The translations under genes were made by a program, and so were the position numbers. This document shows positions 44,049-52,855 of a stretch of DNA of 64,000 nt, piece after piece (the first letter of the stretch is position 1; each line of letters opens with the position of its first letter). Source of the DNA: Eoetvoesiella caeni (GTDB lineage Bacteria; Pseudomonadota; Gammaproteobacteria; Burkholderiales; Burkholderiaceae_B); NCBI RefSeq assembly GCF_003315175.1, contig NZ_QNRQ01000002.1, positions 524,666 through 588,665 of the forward strand, in the 5' to 3' direction. Under the pieces are notes generated by a model that did no database searches, had not been told where the DNA came from, and saw only the letters and a program-made list of their open reading frames with translations.

Positions 44049-45253
44049 ATGGGAAACGAAAAATCACTTGATCAGTTTGGGCGCCGCCGCTCTTTGCTTA
44101 TCGCATCGGCGGGACTGGCGGTGGCCGGCATGACCGGGCTGCCCCGCCTGGCCAGGGCCGCAGAGACAATCAAGGTTGGTATTTTGCAGCCGTTTTCGGG
44201 CGGGCCGAGGCCCTGGGCGAGCAGGGCGGCCAAGCGGCGCGTCTGGCGTTGGATGAAGCCAACGACGCCGGCGGCGTGCTGGGTGGGCGCATGTTCGAGA
44301 TTATTCGCGCCGACACCAAGACGGATCCCAAAACCGCGGTCGAGCGCACCAACGAGCTGATCCGCCGCTACAAAGTCAATGCCATTATCGGGCCGGTGAC
44401 CAGCGCCGAGCGCGATGCCATTCGCCCACTGGTCGAGCGCTACAAGACGCCTTTGCTGTATGCCACCGACTACGAAGGCGGAACCTGCAGCCGCTACCTG
44501 ACCATGTACAGTTCGGTTCCGGCGCAGTGGGTCAACACCTTCATTCCGTACGTGGCGCAGAACGGCGCAAAGAATCTGTATCTTATCGGCAGCGACTATG
44601 TATGGCCGCGCAAGATCAACGAAGCCATCAGGGCCGTTGCCGCTCAAAGCGGCGCAACGGTGACGGCGGAAGAATACGCACCCTGGGGCGTCAAGGACTA
44701 TACCGGCACGTTGCGCAAGATTGCGTCGTCGGGCGCCGACATGGTGGTCATCTCTATCGTGGGCGCCGACGCCATTACGTTCGTCAAGCAATTTGTCGCC
44801 GCGGGCCTGAAGGACAAGATCAAGATTGCGTTCTTCGGCTTCAGCGAAAACTATATTGCGGGCCTGACCAACGCCGAGTCCGACGGCATTTTGACGGCCT
44901 GCAACTTTACCGCGGGGCTGGACAAGCCCGAGGCCAAGGAACTGGTCAAGAAGATGCGCGCCAAGTTCGGCCCTGACGCTATCGTCAGCAATACGGTCGA
45001 TGCGCACTACACGTTGACGCGTTTTTATATCGAAGGCATAAAGCGCGCCAACAGCGACAACAAAGAAGCGATTACCGATGCCATGGTCGGCCACAGCATG
45101 CTTTCGGGCAACGGCGAAGTGACTCTGCGCGCCAGCGATCGCCATGCCGACCTGAATATCCTGATCGCGCAGGCAAAGGACGGGCGCATGGTCATCAAGA
45201 AAGACATTGGCCGCGTCGTGGCGCCACAGCAATGCGCTAAGCCTTTAGCATGA
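44049..45253 (+). pseudogene. ABC transporter substrate-binding protein, frameshifted
   Basis: A branched-chain amino acid/urea-type periplasmic binding protein split over two frames. Frame 1 gives a twin-arginine signal (GRRRSLLIASAGLAVAGM) and AETIKVGILQPFSGG, then breaks near 44200-44206. The continuation AEALGEQGGQAARLALDEANDAGG...GGRMFEII...DTKTDPKTAVERTNELIRRYKVNAIIGPVTSAERDAIRPLVERYKTPLLYATDYEGG runs in another frame to 45253. Restoring one missing base would give a normal ~401 aa protein. Either a real mutation or a sequencing error in a GC-rich run (GGGCGGGCCGAGGCCC). Its last codons overlap the ATPase start (ATGA), so the operon is otherwise intact. Confidence 0.88.
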
Positions 45254-46008
45254 GCACAGGGGGGGCCATGCTGGAAATCAAGTCCATAGTAAAGCGCTTT
45301 GGCGGCATTACGGTGCTTAGCGACTTGTCGCTGTCGCTGGAGCCGGGTAGCGTCAATTGCATTATTGGCCCCAATGGCTGCGGCAAGACGACGCTGTTCA
45401 ATTTGATTACCGGACGGCTGCGGCCGGATGACGGCCAGATCATACTGAAGGGACAGGACATTACCGGGAGGCCGGCCTGGCGCATTGCCAACCTGGGCAT
45501 ATCGCGCAAGTTTCAGATTCCCGGCGTCTATCCTGAACTGTCCGTGGCAGAGAACCTGATCGTGCCTTTGGCTGCGGCGCAGCGGCGGTCGGGTTCGATG
45601 GCCACCATGTTTTCCAGCCGGGCCGACAGGCTTGCCGCTTTGCTGGACTTGTGCGGGCTGAGCCACAAGGCTGTCGACCGCGTTGAAACGCTGGCGCACG
45701 GCGAAAAACAGTGGCTGGAAATCGCCATGCTGCTGGCTTTCGATACCGACCTTATCCTGCTGGACGAGCCCACGGCCGGCATGTCGGTACCTGAAACCGA
45801 AAAAACCGCGGGCCTGGTCAAGCGCCTGCAGTCCGAGTTCGGGAAAACCGTGCTGGTCATCGAGCACGACATGAGTTTTGTGCGGGCGCTGGATTGCCGC
45901 TTGATCGTCATGCTGCGGGGCAAGGTAGTGCGTGAAGGGCGCCTTGAGGAAATCCAGAAGGACCCGGAAGTGATCGCTGCCTATCTTGGAGGAACCGCGG
46001 CATGTTGA
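45250..46008 (+). CDS. ABC transporter ATP-binding protein (LivG/UrtD-like)
   Basis: 252 aa. Walker A IIGPNGCGKTT, Q-loop region, and Walker B LILLDEPTAGMS are intact; the signature is LAHGEKQWLEIAMLL, the variant found in urea transporter UrtD rather than the LSGGQ of LivG. The inner region GQDITGRPAWRIANLGISRKFQIPGVYPELSVAENL is typical of branched-chain-type importers. Overlaps the binding-protein stop by 4 bp and the next ATPase start by 7 bp, indicating translational coupling. Confidence 0.94.
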   Translation: MSTGGAMLEIKSIVKRFGGITVLSDLSLSLEPGSVNCIIGPNGCGKTTLFNLITGRLRPDDGQIILKGQDITGRPAWRIANLGISRKFQIPGVYPELSVAENLIVPLAAAQRRSGSMATMFSSRADRLAALLDLCGLSHKAVDRVETLAHGEKQWLEIAMLLAFDTDLILLDEPTAGMSVPETEKTAGLVKRLQSEFGKTVLVIEHDMSFVRALDCRLIVMLRGKVVREGRLEEIQKDPEVIAAYLGGTAAC

Positions 46009-46709
46009 ACGTCAATAACGTGGTTGCGGGCTATCTGGCGGGCAGCCGGGTGCTGGACGGCTTCTCGCTGCAAATCGCGGCGGGCGAGGTCGTGGCGCTG
46101 CTGGGCCGCAACGGCATGGGCAAGACGACATTCCTGAAGGCCTTGATGGGCCACGTAGGCGTGACGGAAGGCTCGGTCAATTTTGCGGGCGAGGAAGTCG
46201 CCGGGCGCAAGCCCTACGAGATGGCCCGGCGCGGCGTGGCCTATGTGCCGCAGGGGCGAGAGATTTTTTCCGACTTTACGGTTGAAGAAAACCTGCTCAT
46301 GGGCGTCCTGGGCCGCCCCGACCTGCCCCAGAAAGTGCCCGACTGGGCATACGAGATCTTTCCCATACTGCAAGAGCGGCGCAAGCAGCGCGGCGGCAGC
46401 ATGTCGGGCGGCCAACAGCAGCAGTTGGCCATCGTGCGTGCTTTGGTCAGCCAGCCCAAGCTGCTGCTGCTTGATGAACCTTCGGAAGGCATACAGCCCA
46501 ATATTGTGCAGGACATCGGCCGGGTGCTTGGGCAGATTGCCAAAGAGCAGGGGCTGACCATCTTGCTGGTCGAGCAGAACATGGAGCTGGTGCTGGGTAT
46601 GGCGCAGCGCTGCCTGTTCATGGAAAACGGCGCCATCGCTTACGAGACGGATCAGGTCCAGCAACTGCGGACCGATCCGGCGCCCATTCACCGCTATCTG
46701 TCCGTATAG
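46002..46709 (+). CDS. ABC transporter ATP-binding protein (LivF/UrtE-like)
   Basis: 235 aa second ATPase of the importer. Walker A LLGRNGMGKTT, signature MSGGQQQQLAIVRAL, Walker B LLLLDEPSEGIQPN, and the H-loop-equivalent segment ILLVEQNMELVLGMA. GRNGMGKTT and EGIQPNIV are LivF/UrtE hallmarks. Pairs with the preceding ATPase to power uptake. Confidence 0.95.
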   Translation: MLNVNNVVAGYLAGSRVLDGFSLQIAAGEVVALLGRNGMGKTTFLKALMGHVGVTEGSVNFAGEEVAGRKPYEMARRGVAYVPQGREIFSDFTVEENLLMGVLGRPDLPQKVPDWAYEIFPILQERRKQRGGSMSGGQQQQLAIVRALVSQPKLLLLDEPSEGIQPNIVQDIGRVLGQIAKEQGLTILLVEQNMELVLGMAQRCLFMENGAIAYETDQVQQLRTDPAPIHRYLSV

Positions 46710-46732
46710 CGCATAACGAAATTGGAATCAGC

Positions 46733-47587
46733 ATGAATTTCGCAATAGAACTCGGACTGGACACGCTAAGCTATTCGCTGAGCCTGCTGCTGGTCTGCCT
46801 GGGCCTGGTGATTATTTTCGGCCTCATGAACGTCATCAATATGGCGCATGGTGAATTTTTCCTGCTTGGCGCCTATGCTGTCGTGGCCGTGCAGCAAATG
46901 CAGCTGCCCTACTGGATGGCGCTGATACTGGCGCCGGTGATGCTGGCCATCATCGGCATGGCCCTGGAAGAACTGGTGATCCGGCATGTCTATCACCGCT
47001 TCATCGACACTATCCTGGCAACCTGGGGCATCTCCATAGTCCTGAAGCAGCTCATCGTGATCATGTTCGGGCCGACTTCGCAAAGCATCGTCAATCCTTT
47101 GCCCGAACCCGTGCATATCCTGGGCGTGGTCTATCCTTCGTTCCGCCTGTTCATCATGGGCGTGGCACTGGTCATCAGTTTTGCAACCTTCTGGGTCTTC
47201 TACCGCAGCAATATCGGGCTGGCGATACGCGGCGTCATTGCCAACCGTCCCATGGCGGCATCGCTGGGCTTGAACACGCGCCGGATGGACCGCTGGACCT
47301 TTGCATTCGGCGCGGCCCTGGCCGGATTCGCCGGAGCCGTCATGGCGCCCATCATGAGCGTCGATCCGCAAATGGGCAGCGGTTTCCTTATTCCAGCCTT
47401 CCTGTCCATTATGGTGGGCGGCATCGGCCATCTTCTGGGCGTAGTGCTGGGCGCGGGAATCATCGGCACCACCAGTACGGTCATTTCCTCGATCGACACT
47501 CAGGTTGCTTCCCAGGTGGCCGTATTCCTGCTGGCCATTATCGTTATTCGCTTGTGGCCGGAAGGTCTGATCGGAAGGAAGCGCTAG
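46733..47587 (+). CDS. ABC transporter permease (LivH/UrtB-like)
   Basis: 284 aa, about eight hydrophobic helices. Contains the family hallmark LVIIFGLMNVINMAHGEFFLLGAYAV near the N-terminus, and GLNTRRMDRWTFAFGAALAGFAGAVMAPI in the coupling region. Inner-membrane half of the importer. The N-terminal signal-like extension of true UrtB is missing, so it is nearer LivH in length. Confidence 0.94.
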   Translation: MNFAIELGLDTLSYSLSLLLVCLGLVIIFGLMNVINMAHGEFFLLGAYAVVAVQQMQLPYWMALILAPVMLAIIGMALEELVIRHVYHRFIDTILATWGISIVLKQLIVIMFGPTSQSIVNPLPEPVHILGVVYPSFRLFIMGVALVISFATFWVFYRSNIGLAIRGVIANRPMAASLGLNTRRMDRWTFAFGAALAGFAGAVMAPIMSVDPQMGSGFLIPAFLSIMVGGIGHLLGVVLGAGIIGTTSTVISSIDTQVASQVAVFLLAIIVIRLWPEGLIGRKR

Positions 47588-47588
47588 G

Positions 47589-48593
47589 ATGAACAAGAAA
47601 GTATCTTTAGGACTAGGCCGCCAGCTCACGGTCGCTGTGTGGGTGGTGCTGTTTTTGGTGCCGCTGTTTGCCGACGACTGGGGCGTCAGCCAATTGGGGC
47701 AGTACCTGACCTTCGGCATCCTGGCCATGAGCCTGTCCTTCATTTGGGGGCAGGTAGGCATATTGTGTTTTGGCCAAGCCATTTTCTTTGGCATGGGGGC
47801 CTATTTGATGGGCCTGACCACGCTTGAAAAATTCACCTGGTTCGGCGGCTCGCAAACCGTGGGTATGCTGTTGGCGACCCTGGGGCCTGCGCTGGCCGCT
47901 TACATCCTGGGCAAGCTGCTGTTCGTCGGGCGGGGCCTTTCAGGCGCGTTTTTTGCCATTGTGACCTTGTGCGCGGCGGTGGTCGTCGAGATCGTGGCCC
48001 AGCATACCGACTTTATCGGCGGATTCGACGGCTTGCTGAACATTCCTCCGCTTATGGCCAACTGGCGCGTGGGCGACGAGTTTCTTTCCACCAACGAAAC
48101 GTTCTATGTCGTGTTGGGGTCGGCGCTGGTCATTTACCTGGTGGCCTTGTTCATTCAACGCTCGCCGCTGGGCGTGGTGCTGGCCGCGATTCGCAACAAC
48201 GAAGACCGCACCGCCTCCTTCGGCTATCGGACCATGAACTACAAGGTGCTGGCCTTTACCATTTCGGGCGCCATGGCCGGCTATGCCGGCGCCTTGTTCG
48301 CCGCGCAGTTCGGTTTCGTTTCGCCGGCCGTTACAGGCATGGCGCTGTCGACCGAGGTTCTTATCTGGGTGGCCGTGGGCGGGCGCGGTGTGCTGTTGGC
48401 CGCCTTCCTGGGCGTGGTGCTGGTCCGTTCGGTTGAAAGCTTTTTGTCTTCTTCTTTGGGGCCGTACTGGCTGTTGACCCTGGGCGCATTCTTTATTCTG
48501 ACGGTCGTGGCCATGCCCGAAGGCATATTCGGCCGCCTGCTCAAATTGCCGTTGCCCAAGGCTTGGCGCAATCCTGGAGACAAACATGCATAA
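47589..48593 (+). CDS. ABC transporter permease (LivM/UrtC-like)
   Basis: 334 aa, multiple membrane helices, with MSLSFIWGQVGILCFGQAIFFGMGAYLMG (the GQxxFG-like motif of LivM/UrtC) and the coupling-helix region VLAAIRNNEDRTASFGYRTMNYKVLAFTISGAMAGYAGALF. Begins one base after the previous stop and overlaps the next gene by 8 bp, so all five transporter genes and the two hydrolases form one operon. The WGQ/CFGQ context resembles UrtC more than LivM; the substrate is nonetheless not determined. Confidence 0.94.
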   Translation: MNKKVSLGLGRQLTVAVWVVLFLVPLFADDWGVSQLGQYLTFGILAMSLSFIWGQVGILCFGQAIFFGMGAYLMGLTTLEKFTWFGGSQTVGMLLATLGPALAAYILGKLLFVGRGLSGAFFAIVTLCAAVVVEIVAQHTDFIGGFDGLLNIPPLMANWRVGDEFLSTNETFYVVLGSALVIYLVALFIQRSPLGVVLAAIRNNEDRTASFGYRTMNYKVLAFTISGAMAGYAGALFAAQFGFVSPAVTGMALSTEVLIWVAVGGRGVLLAAFLGVVLVRSVESFLSSSLGPYWLLTLGAFFILTVVAMPEGIFGRLLKLPLPKAWRNPGDKHA

Positions 48594-49284
48594 CATCAAA
48601 CTTTCACCCGAAATCATCGAGCGCAGCCGCCAGCACCGCGGGCGCGAGCATTTGTTCCAGGGCCTCGATCCGGCTAAAACCGCCCATTTGATCGTTGATA
48701 TGCAGGTTGGCTTCCTGGCGCCTGGCGCCGCCGTCGAGATACCGATGGCGCGCGAGATCGTCGGCAACGTCAACAAGACATCGGCGCTGGTGCGCGATGC
48801 GGGCGGGCTGAACGTGTATCTGCGCTATACCTACGACGAGAATGAACCGGTGAACTGGTCGTTCTGGTATGACGTGATCTCCAGCCCCGAGGCCAAAGAG
48901 CGGTCGCGCGGGGCGTTTACCCGGGGCGCCGATGGCTTCGAAATATGGCCCGGCATGGATGTGCAGCCTCAGGATGAAATTCTGGACAAGACGCGCTTTA
49001 GCGGCTTTGTGCCCGGCACCTGCGACCTGGATTCCTTGCTTGAGAAGCGCGGCATTGAAACCGTGATTGTCTCGGGCACGATGACCAATTGCTGCTCGGA
49101 ATCGACCGCGCGCGACGCGGCGCAGCGCAATTACAAGGTTATCTTCATGGCCGACGGCAATGCCACCCTGACCGACGACGAACACAACGCCACGCTGAAC
49201 AATATGCAAGCCTTGTTCGCCGAAGTCATGACGGTCGATCAATTGGCGGCGCTTTTGGCGGGCAGCACGGAACGCTGCGCCTAG
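48586..49284 (+). CDS. Isochorismatase-fold cysteine hydrolase 2
   Basis: 232 aa. Triad residues D38 (LIVDMQVGF), K135 (ILDKTRFSGF) and C170 (SGTMTNCCSESTARDA). The long insert between D and K (NWSFWYDVISS...) and the TNCC-SEST context differ from hydrolase 1, so the two probably act on different amides or ring-opened intermediates. Overlaps the permease gene by 8 bp. Last gene before the intergenic region carrying O4/O5. Confidence 0.92.
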   Translation: MHNIKLSPEIIERSRQHRGREHLFQGLDPAKTAHLIVDMQVGFLAPGAAVEIPMAREIVGNVNKTSALVRDAGGLNVYLRYTYDENEPVNWSFWYDVISSPEAKERSRGAFTRGADGFEIWPGMDVQPQDEILDKTRFSGFVPGTCDLDSLLEKRGIETVIVSGTMTNCCSESTARDAAQRNYKVIFMADGNATLTDDEHNATLNNMQALFAEVMTVDQLAALLAGSTERCA

Positions 49285-49404
49285 TTCTGCAAACGCAATG
49301 CGCCGCGGCCATGGCGAATGCCATAGCCGCGGGCGGTGCCGTGCGAGATTTCAATGCGCGGGGCCATTGCCGGCCAGGGCTGTATTGGCCGCGGCGGAAA
49401 AATC

Positions 49405-49479
49405 TTGCTGACCCCCTATTTTTAAGCTATTATCAAGCAATAAATGTAGTGCGCGCTACAATTTTTAGTAAACACTAAA
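49405..49479 (+). promoter_or_regulatory. Promoter with tandem operators O4 and O5 for the reductase/enamidase operon
   Basis: TTGCTG (49405-49410), 17 bp, TATTAT (49428-49433). O4 TGTAGTGCGCGCTACA, a near-perfect palindrome (49445-49460), starts 12 bp after the end of the -10; O5 TTTAGTAAACACTAAA (49464-49479) starts 19 bp after O4. The layout mirrors O1/O2 (same 19-bp step) and O6 (same distance from the -10). The remaining part of the 268-bp gap shows nothing else. Confidence 0.75.
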
Positions 49480-49552
49480 TTAAATCACTAGAAATCCCCA
49501 GGCAGGGGCGGCCCCCACGAGGGGGCAATACGATACCCAAGGAGTAGTCGGC

Positions 49553-51133
49553 ATGATGACGGAGCATACGAAAGTGGATCACAGCATGGAGAACCTCGAT
49601 TCCGTGGAGCCGACTACGGCCGGCCCCACTGTGCTCGAAAAATCCAAGCCGCGCAGCGCCAACATGGCGGGCAACAAGGTCGAATGCAATGCCTGTCCCG
49701 TCTTGTGCCAGATTACCGAAGGCCGCACCGGCGCATGCGACCGCTGGGGCAATGTCGACGGCGTGCTGACGCGCGTCGACCCCGTGGTGCTGATGCGCCG
49801 CCTGGCCGATAAAAACGGCTCCGGCCCCGCTGTTATTCCCAACGGCGCGGACGCCGGGGAAAGCGGCGCCGATACCGGGACCGACACCGACTTGTTCGTC
49901 AGCGGCGTGGCTTCCGGTACAACCTATCCCGACTACAAGCCGGCGCCTTTTATCGTGGCCTCCAAGGCCCGGGGCGTCGATATGGTCACGGTGGTTACCG
50001 AAGGCATATTCAGCTACTGCAGCTTCAAGGTCAAAATCGATACCGACCGCTATCTTGGACCAGAGCAATCCAATATCCGCCACAAGGGCGAGATCGTAGG
50101 GCATGTCACGACGGCCGAATACGGATCGCAAATGCTGTCGCTGGGCGGGGTGCACCACCTTACCGGCGGAAGCAAGAAAGAAGGGCGCATCACTTGCGAC
50201 GTCATGATGGCCTTGGGCAACAAGCAGGCTGTCGAGCTGACCATCGACGGCGGCGCCCAGCTTGTCGTGCAAGCGGGCAAGGCACCGATAGTCGACGGCC
50301 AGGAAGAGCGCCGCATGCGCGTGGGCTGCGGCTCGGCCACGATCGGCATCTTTGCCAAGCAGTGGTTTGGCCATGTCGACGAAGTAATCGTGGTGGACGA
50401 CCATATCACCGGCGTGCTGTCCGAGCACCAGGCCGGCAAGTGCCTTGATATTCCGCCTTCCGGCATCAAAATGAAGGGCCGCAAATCCACCCCGGGCCGC
50501 TATTTTCAGGTGGCCAACCCAGGCAACGGCTGGGGCGGCACCGACATTGCCGATCCGCTGTCCATTATTGAAAGCTTCGATCCCAAGGTGGCGCATGCCG
50601 GCATGCGCGTGCTGATCACCTCGACCACCGGCGAACACGCCGAATACTACGAGCTTGACGATGCATTGCAGATGCAGCGCAAAGACATGCCCGAAGTCCT
50701 GCACAAGGTCGTCGAGCGCATCGGCGAGAACTGCGAACCTTCGCTGTGCAGCGTCATGTTCCTGGGCGGCGCGGGCGGTTCCTTGCGTGCCGGGGTTACC
50801 GAAAACCCCATCTGGCTGACCAACTCCATCAAGCAGTCGCTCACCAACGTAACCTGCGGCGGCGCGCCGGCCTATATCTGGGCTGGCGGCGGCATCACGG
50901 TCATGGTCGATGTCATGCGCATGCCCGACAATTCTTTCGGCTATGTGCCCACGCCGGCCATTGTTGCGCCTATTGAATTCACCATGTCCGCCGCGGACTA
51001 CGAAAAGCTTGGCGGGCACATGGACATGGTGCGCAGCATCGACGACATCGTCAAGACCGAACGCCACCACATTATCGACTGGTACGACCCGGCCAGCCCC
51101 TGGCCTTTGTCCACCAAGCCCATGCTGGCTTAA
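49553..51133 (+). CDS. 6-hydroxynicotinate reductase-like Fe-S protein
   Basis: 526 aa. An N-terminal Cys cluster C45-x2-C48-x3-C52-x9-C62 (VECNACPVLCQITEGRTGAC) suggests an Fe-S centre; the remainder is a long domain with RVGCGSATIGIFAKQWFGHVDEVIVVDDHITGVLSEHQAG and CSVMFLGGAGGSLRAGVTENP. By recollection this matches proteins annotated as 6-hydroxynicotinate reductase, after the Eubacterium barkeri enzyme that reduces 6-hydroxynicotinate to 1,4,5,6-tetrahydro-6-oxonicotinate with ferredoxin and contains Fe-S clusters and covalent flavin. The enamidase-like gene in the same operon supports a ring-reduction plus ring-hydrolysis pair. Actual substrate unknown; no nicotinate hydroxylase is in the window. 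AAGGAG precedes the ATG. Confidence 0.8.
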   Translation: MMTEHTKVDHSMENLDSVEPTTAGPTVLEKSKPRSANMAGNKVECNACPVLCQITEGRTGACDRWGNVDGVLTRVDPVVLMRRLADKNGSGPAVIPNGADAGESGADTGTDTDLFVSGVASGTTYPDYKPAPFIVASKARGVDMVTVVTEGIFSYCSFKVKIDTDRYLGPEQSNIRHKGEIVGHVTTAEYGSQMLSLGGVHHLTGGSKKEGRITCDVMMALGNKQAVELTIDGGAQLVVQAGKAPIVDGQEERRMRVGCGSATIGIFAKQWFGHVDEVIVVDDHITGVLSEHQAGKCLDIPPSGIKMKGRKSTPGRYFQVANPGNGWGGTDIADPLSIIESFDPKVAHAGMRVLITSTTGEHAEYYELDDALQMQRKDMPEVLHKVVERIGENCEPSLCSVMFLGGAGGSLRAGVTENPIWLTNSIKQSLTNVTCGGAPAYIWAGGGITVMVDVMRMPDNSFGYVPTPAIVAPIEFTMSAADYEKLGGHMDMVRSIDDIVKTERHHIIDWYDPASPWPLSTKPMLA

Positions 51134-51139
51134 GCGGGC

Positions 51140-52060
51140 ATGGCAACGGCGGGTACGGTATCCGGGGCGGCGCCCATGGCGCACGCTTCGGGCGCATCGC
51201 GATCCAGGCTGGATGACGGCCGCTGGCATTTCCAGCATGGGCCGATTGACCTGGTCATCGATGCCTCGGGCCCGGCCGATGCGGTAGGCCGGGCGCTTGA
51301 AAACGCCTGGCTGCGTTTTGGCGAAATCCTGCCGGAACTTGTAGCGGAGCTGAAGTACTTGCGCCAGCCGGTGCGTGCCGCACATACTTTGCATGGACCC
51401 GTGGCGCGCCGCATGCATGATGCTTGCTGGCCCCATAGGAATCAATACATTACGCCGATGGCCGCGGTTGCAGGGTCGGTCGCCGACGAGCTGATAGGAT
51501 TTTTTCGCAATGAGGCCGGCGTCGAGCGCGCCTACATCAACAACGGCGGCGACATTGCGCTGCATCTGGCCGCCGGCAAAACATACCGGGTGGGCCTGTT
51601 TGCCGACATCGCCCGGTTCGATGGCTCGTCCTTGCCGCTGGACGGCGATTTCGCCATCGACGCGCGGTTTCCGGTGCGCGGCATTGCCACCAGCGGCTGG
51701 CGCGGACGCAGCTTCAGCCTGGGCATAGCCGATAGCGTTACGGTGCTTGCCATCAATGCGGCCATGGCCGACGCGGCGGCTACCGTTATTGCCAATGCGG
51801 TAAGCAGCGACCACCGCGCCGTGCGCCGCGCGCCGGCCTCCAGCCTTAAAGACGACACTGACCTGGGCGACATGCTGGTGACGGTCGACGTGCAAGAGCT
51901 GCCGCAGGCTGAAATTGCCGCCGCGTTGGGCAAAGGTATGGCGCGGGCCAACGATCTGGTCCAGAAGGGCATCATCAGCGGGGCTGTATTGGCCCTGCGC
52001 GGGAAGATAGAAGTGGTGGGTTTGAACGAATTGAACAGCCGGTTTTTGCCGGGCGCATGA
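51140..52060 (+). CDS. UPF0280 family, ApbE-like fold protein
   Basis: 306 aa. Blocks GSVADELIGFFRNEAGVERAYINNGGDIALHL and GIATSGWRGRSFSLGIADSVTVLA correspond to the flavin-transferase (ApbE) fold family, and the C-terminus ends GLNELNSRFLPGA. ApbE proteins attach FMN covalently to Thr/Ser of target proteins. It starts 6 bp after the hydroxynicotinate-reductase-like gene, whose bacterial relative carries covalent flavin, so I infer it may flavinylate that protein. No characterised UPF0280 member is known to me, so this remains a hypothesis. Start at 51140 or an internal ATG at 51176. Confidence 0.78.
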   Translation: MATAGTVSGAAPMAHASGASRSRLDDGRWHFQHGPIDLVIDASGPADAVGRALENAWLRFGEILPELVAELKYLRQPVRAAHTLHGPVARRMHDACWPHRNQYITPMAAVAGSVADELIGFFRNEAGVERAYINNGGDIALHLAAGKTYRVGLFADIARFDGSSLPLDGDFAIDARFPVRGIATSGWRGRSFSLGIADSVTVLAINAAMADAAATVIANAVSSDHRAVRRAPASSLKDDTDLGDMLVTVDVQELPQAEIAAALGKGMARANDLVQKGIISGAVLALRGKIEVVGLNELNSRFLPGA

Positions 52061-52102
52061 AGCGCCGCCAGGAACCGAAAAATCAGAACCGGAAAGGAAG
52101 CT

Positions 52103-52756
52103 ATGTCAGACTTGATTGAAGTGCGCAATGTGTTGACCCAGGTGGAGACGATTTATCACGAGTTCGGTCCGCAAGGCCCCAGGCCGCTTATTCGCGGCGC
52201 TGTTGCTGCGGTGCTCAAGAACCCCTACGCTGGCCGCTATGAGCCCGATATCCTGCCCATGATGGAGCACCTTAACGAGGTTGGCCTGGAAATGGCGCAC
52301 AAGCTGCTGGCCGCCATGCAAGTGCAGGCCGACGATATCGAAAGCTACGGCAAGGGTTCCATCGTGGGCGGCGCGGGCGAGCTCGAGCACGGCGCCTTGT
52401 GGCATGTTCCGGGCGGCTACGCCATGCGTGAATTGCTGGGCTGGAAGGGCGACCGCAATAGCTACAAGCAGGGCCAGGGCAGCGCCCAGAAAGGACTGGA
52501 AATGGGCCGCGCCTTGTCCATCGTGCCCTCGACCAAGAAAGTCGGCGCGCCGGGCACCAAGCTGGACGTACCCCTGACCCACGTAACGGCAAGCTACGTC
52601 CGCGGCCACTTCGACGCCATCGAAGTGTATGTGCCGGGCGCCCCTGCGGCCGACGAGCTGGTGTTTATCCTGGCCATGACCACAGGCGCGCGCATCCACG
52701 AGCGCGTCGGCGGCCTAAAGCCCGAACAAATCAGCAAGTTCGACGGCCTGCGTTAA
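52103..52756 (+). CDS. DUF1185 amino-acid-synthesis family protein, copy 1
   Basis: 217 aa. Contains AAVLKNPYAGRYEPDILPMMEHLNEVG, SYGKGSIVGGAGELEHGALWHVPGG and VPSTKKVGAPGTKLDVPLTHVTASYVRGHFDAIEVYV, hallmarks of DUF1185 (PF06684). Bordetella bronchiseptica BB2672 and related structures show a variant of the Bacillus chorismate mutase fold; an amino-acid-metabolism role was only suggested. AGGAAG precedes the ATG. The second copy follows 99 bp later and differs throughout, so a hetero-oligomer is possible. Confidence 0.9.
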   Translation: MSDLIEVRNVLTQVETIYHEFGPQGPRPLIRGAVAAVLKNPYAGRYEPDILPMMEHLNEVGLEMAHKLLAAMQVQADDIESYGKGSIVGGAGELEHGALWHVPGGYAMRELLGWKGDRNSYKQGQGSAQKGLEMGRALSIVPSTKKVGAPGTKLDVPLTHVTASYVRGHFDAIEVYVPGAPAADELVFILAMTTGARIHERVGGLKPEQISKFDGLR

Positions 52757-52855
52757 GCCGGGCCGGTGTGCCGTTCGGGCGATCCATGCATCCGCATCCG
52801 CCCGCCCAACAGCGCACTAAACTGCAGCATAAACTTGAATAAATTGGAGAGCATC

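Noticed and set aside
44195-44210. Programmed frameshifting in the substrate-binding gene
   Set aside because: No slippery heptamer or following pseudoknot is evident. A lost base by mutation or sequencing error is simpler.
49475-51895. An 806-codon open frame antisense to the hydroxynicotinate-reductase-like gene
   Set aside because: It lies opposite a well-supported coding gene with a good ribosome-binding site. Long antisense frames are expected in GC-rich codon usage, and its translation shows no family pattern.
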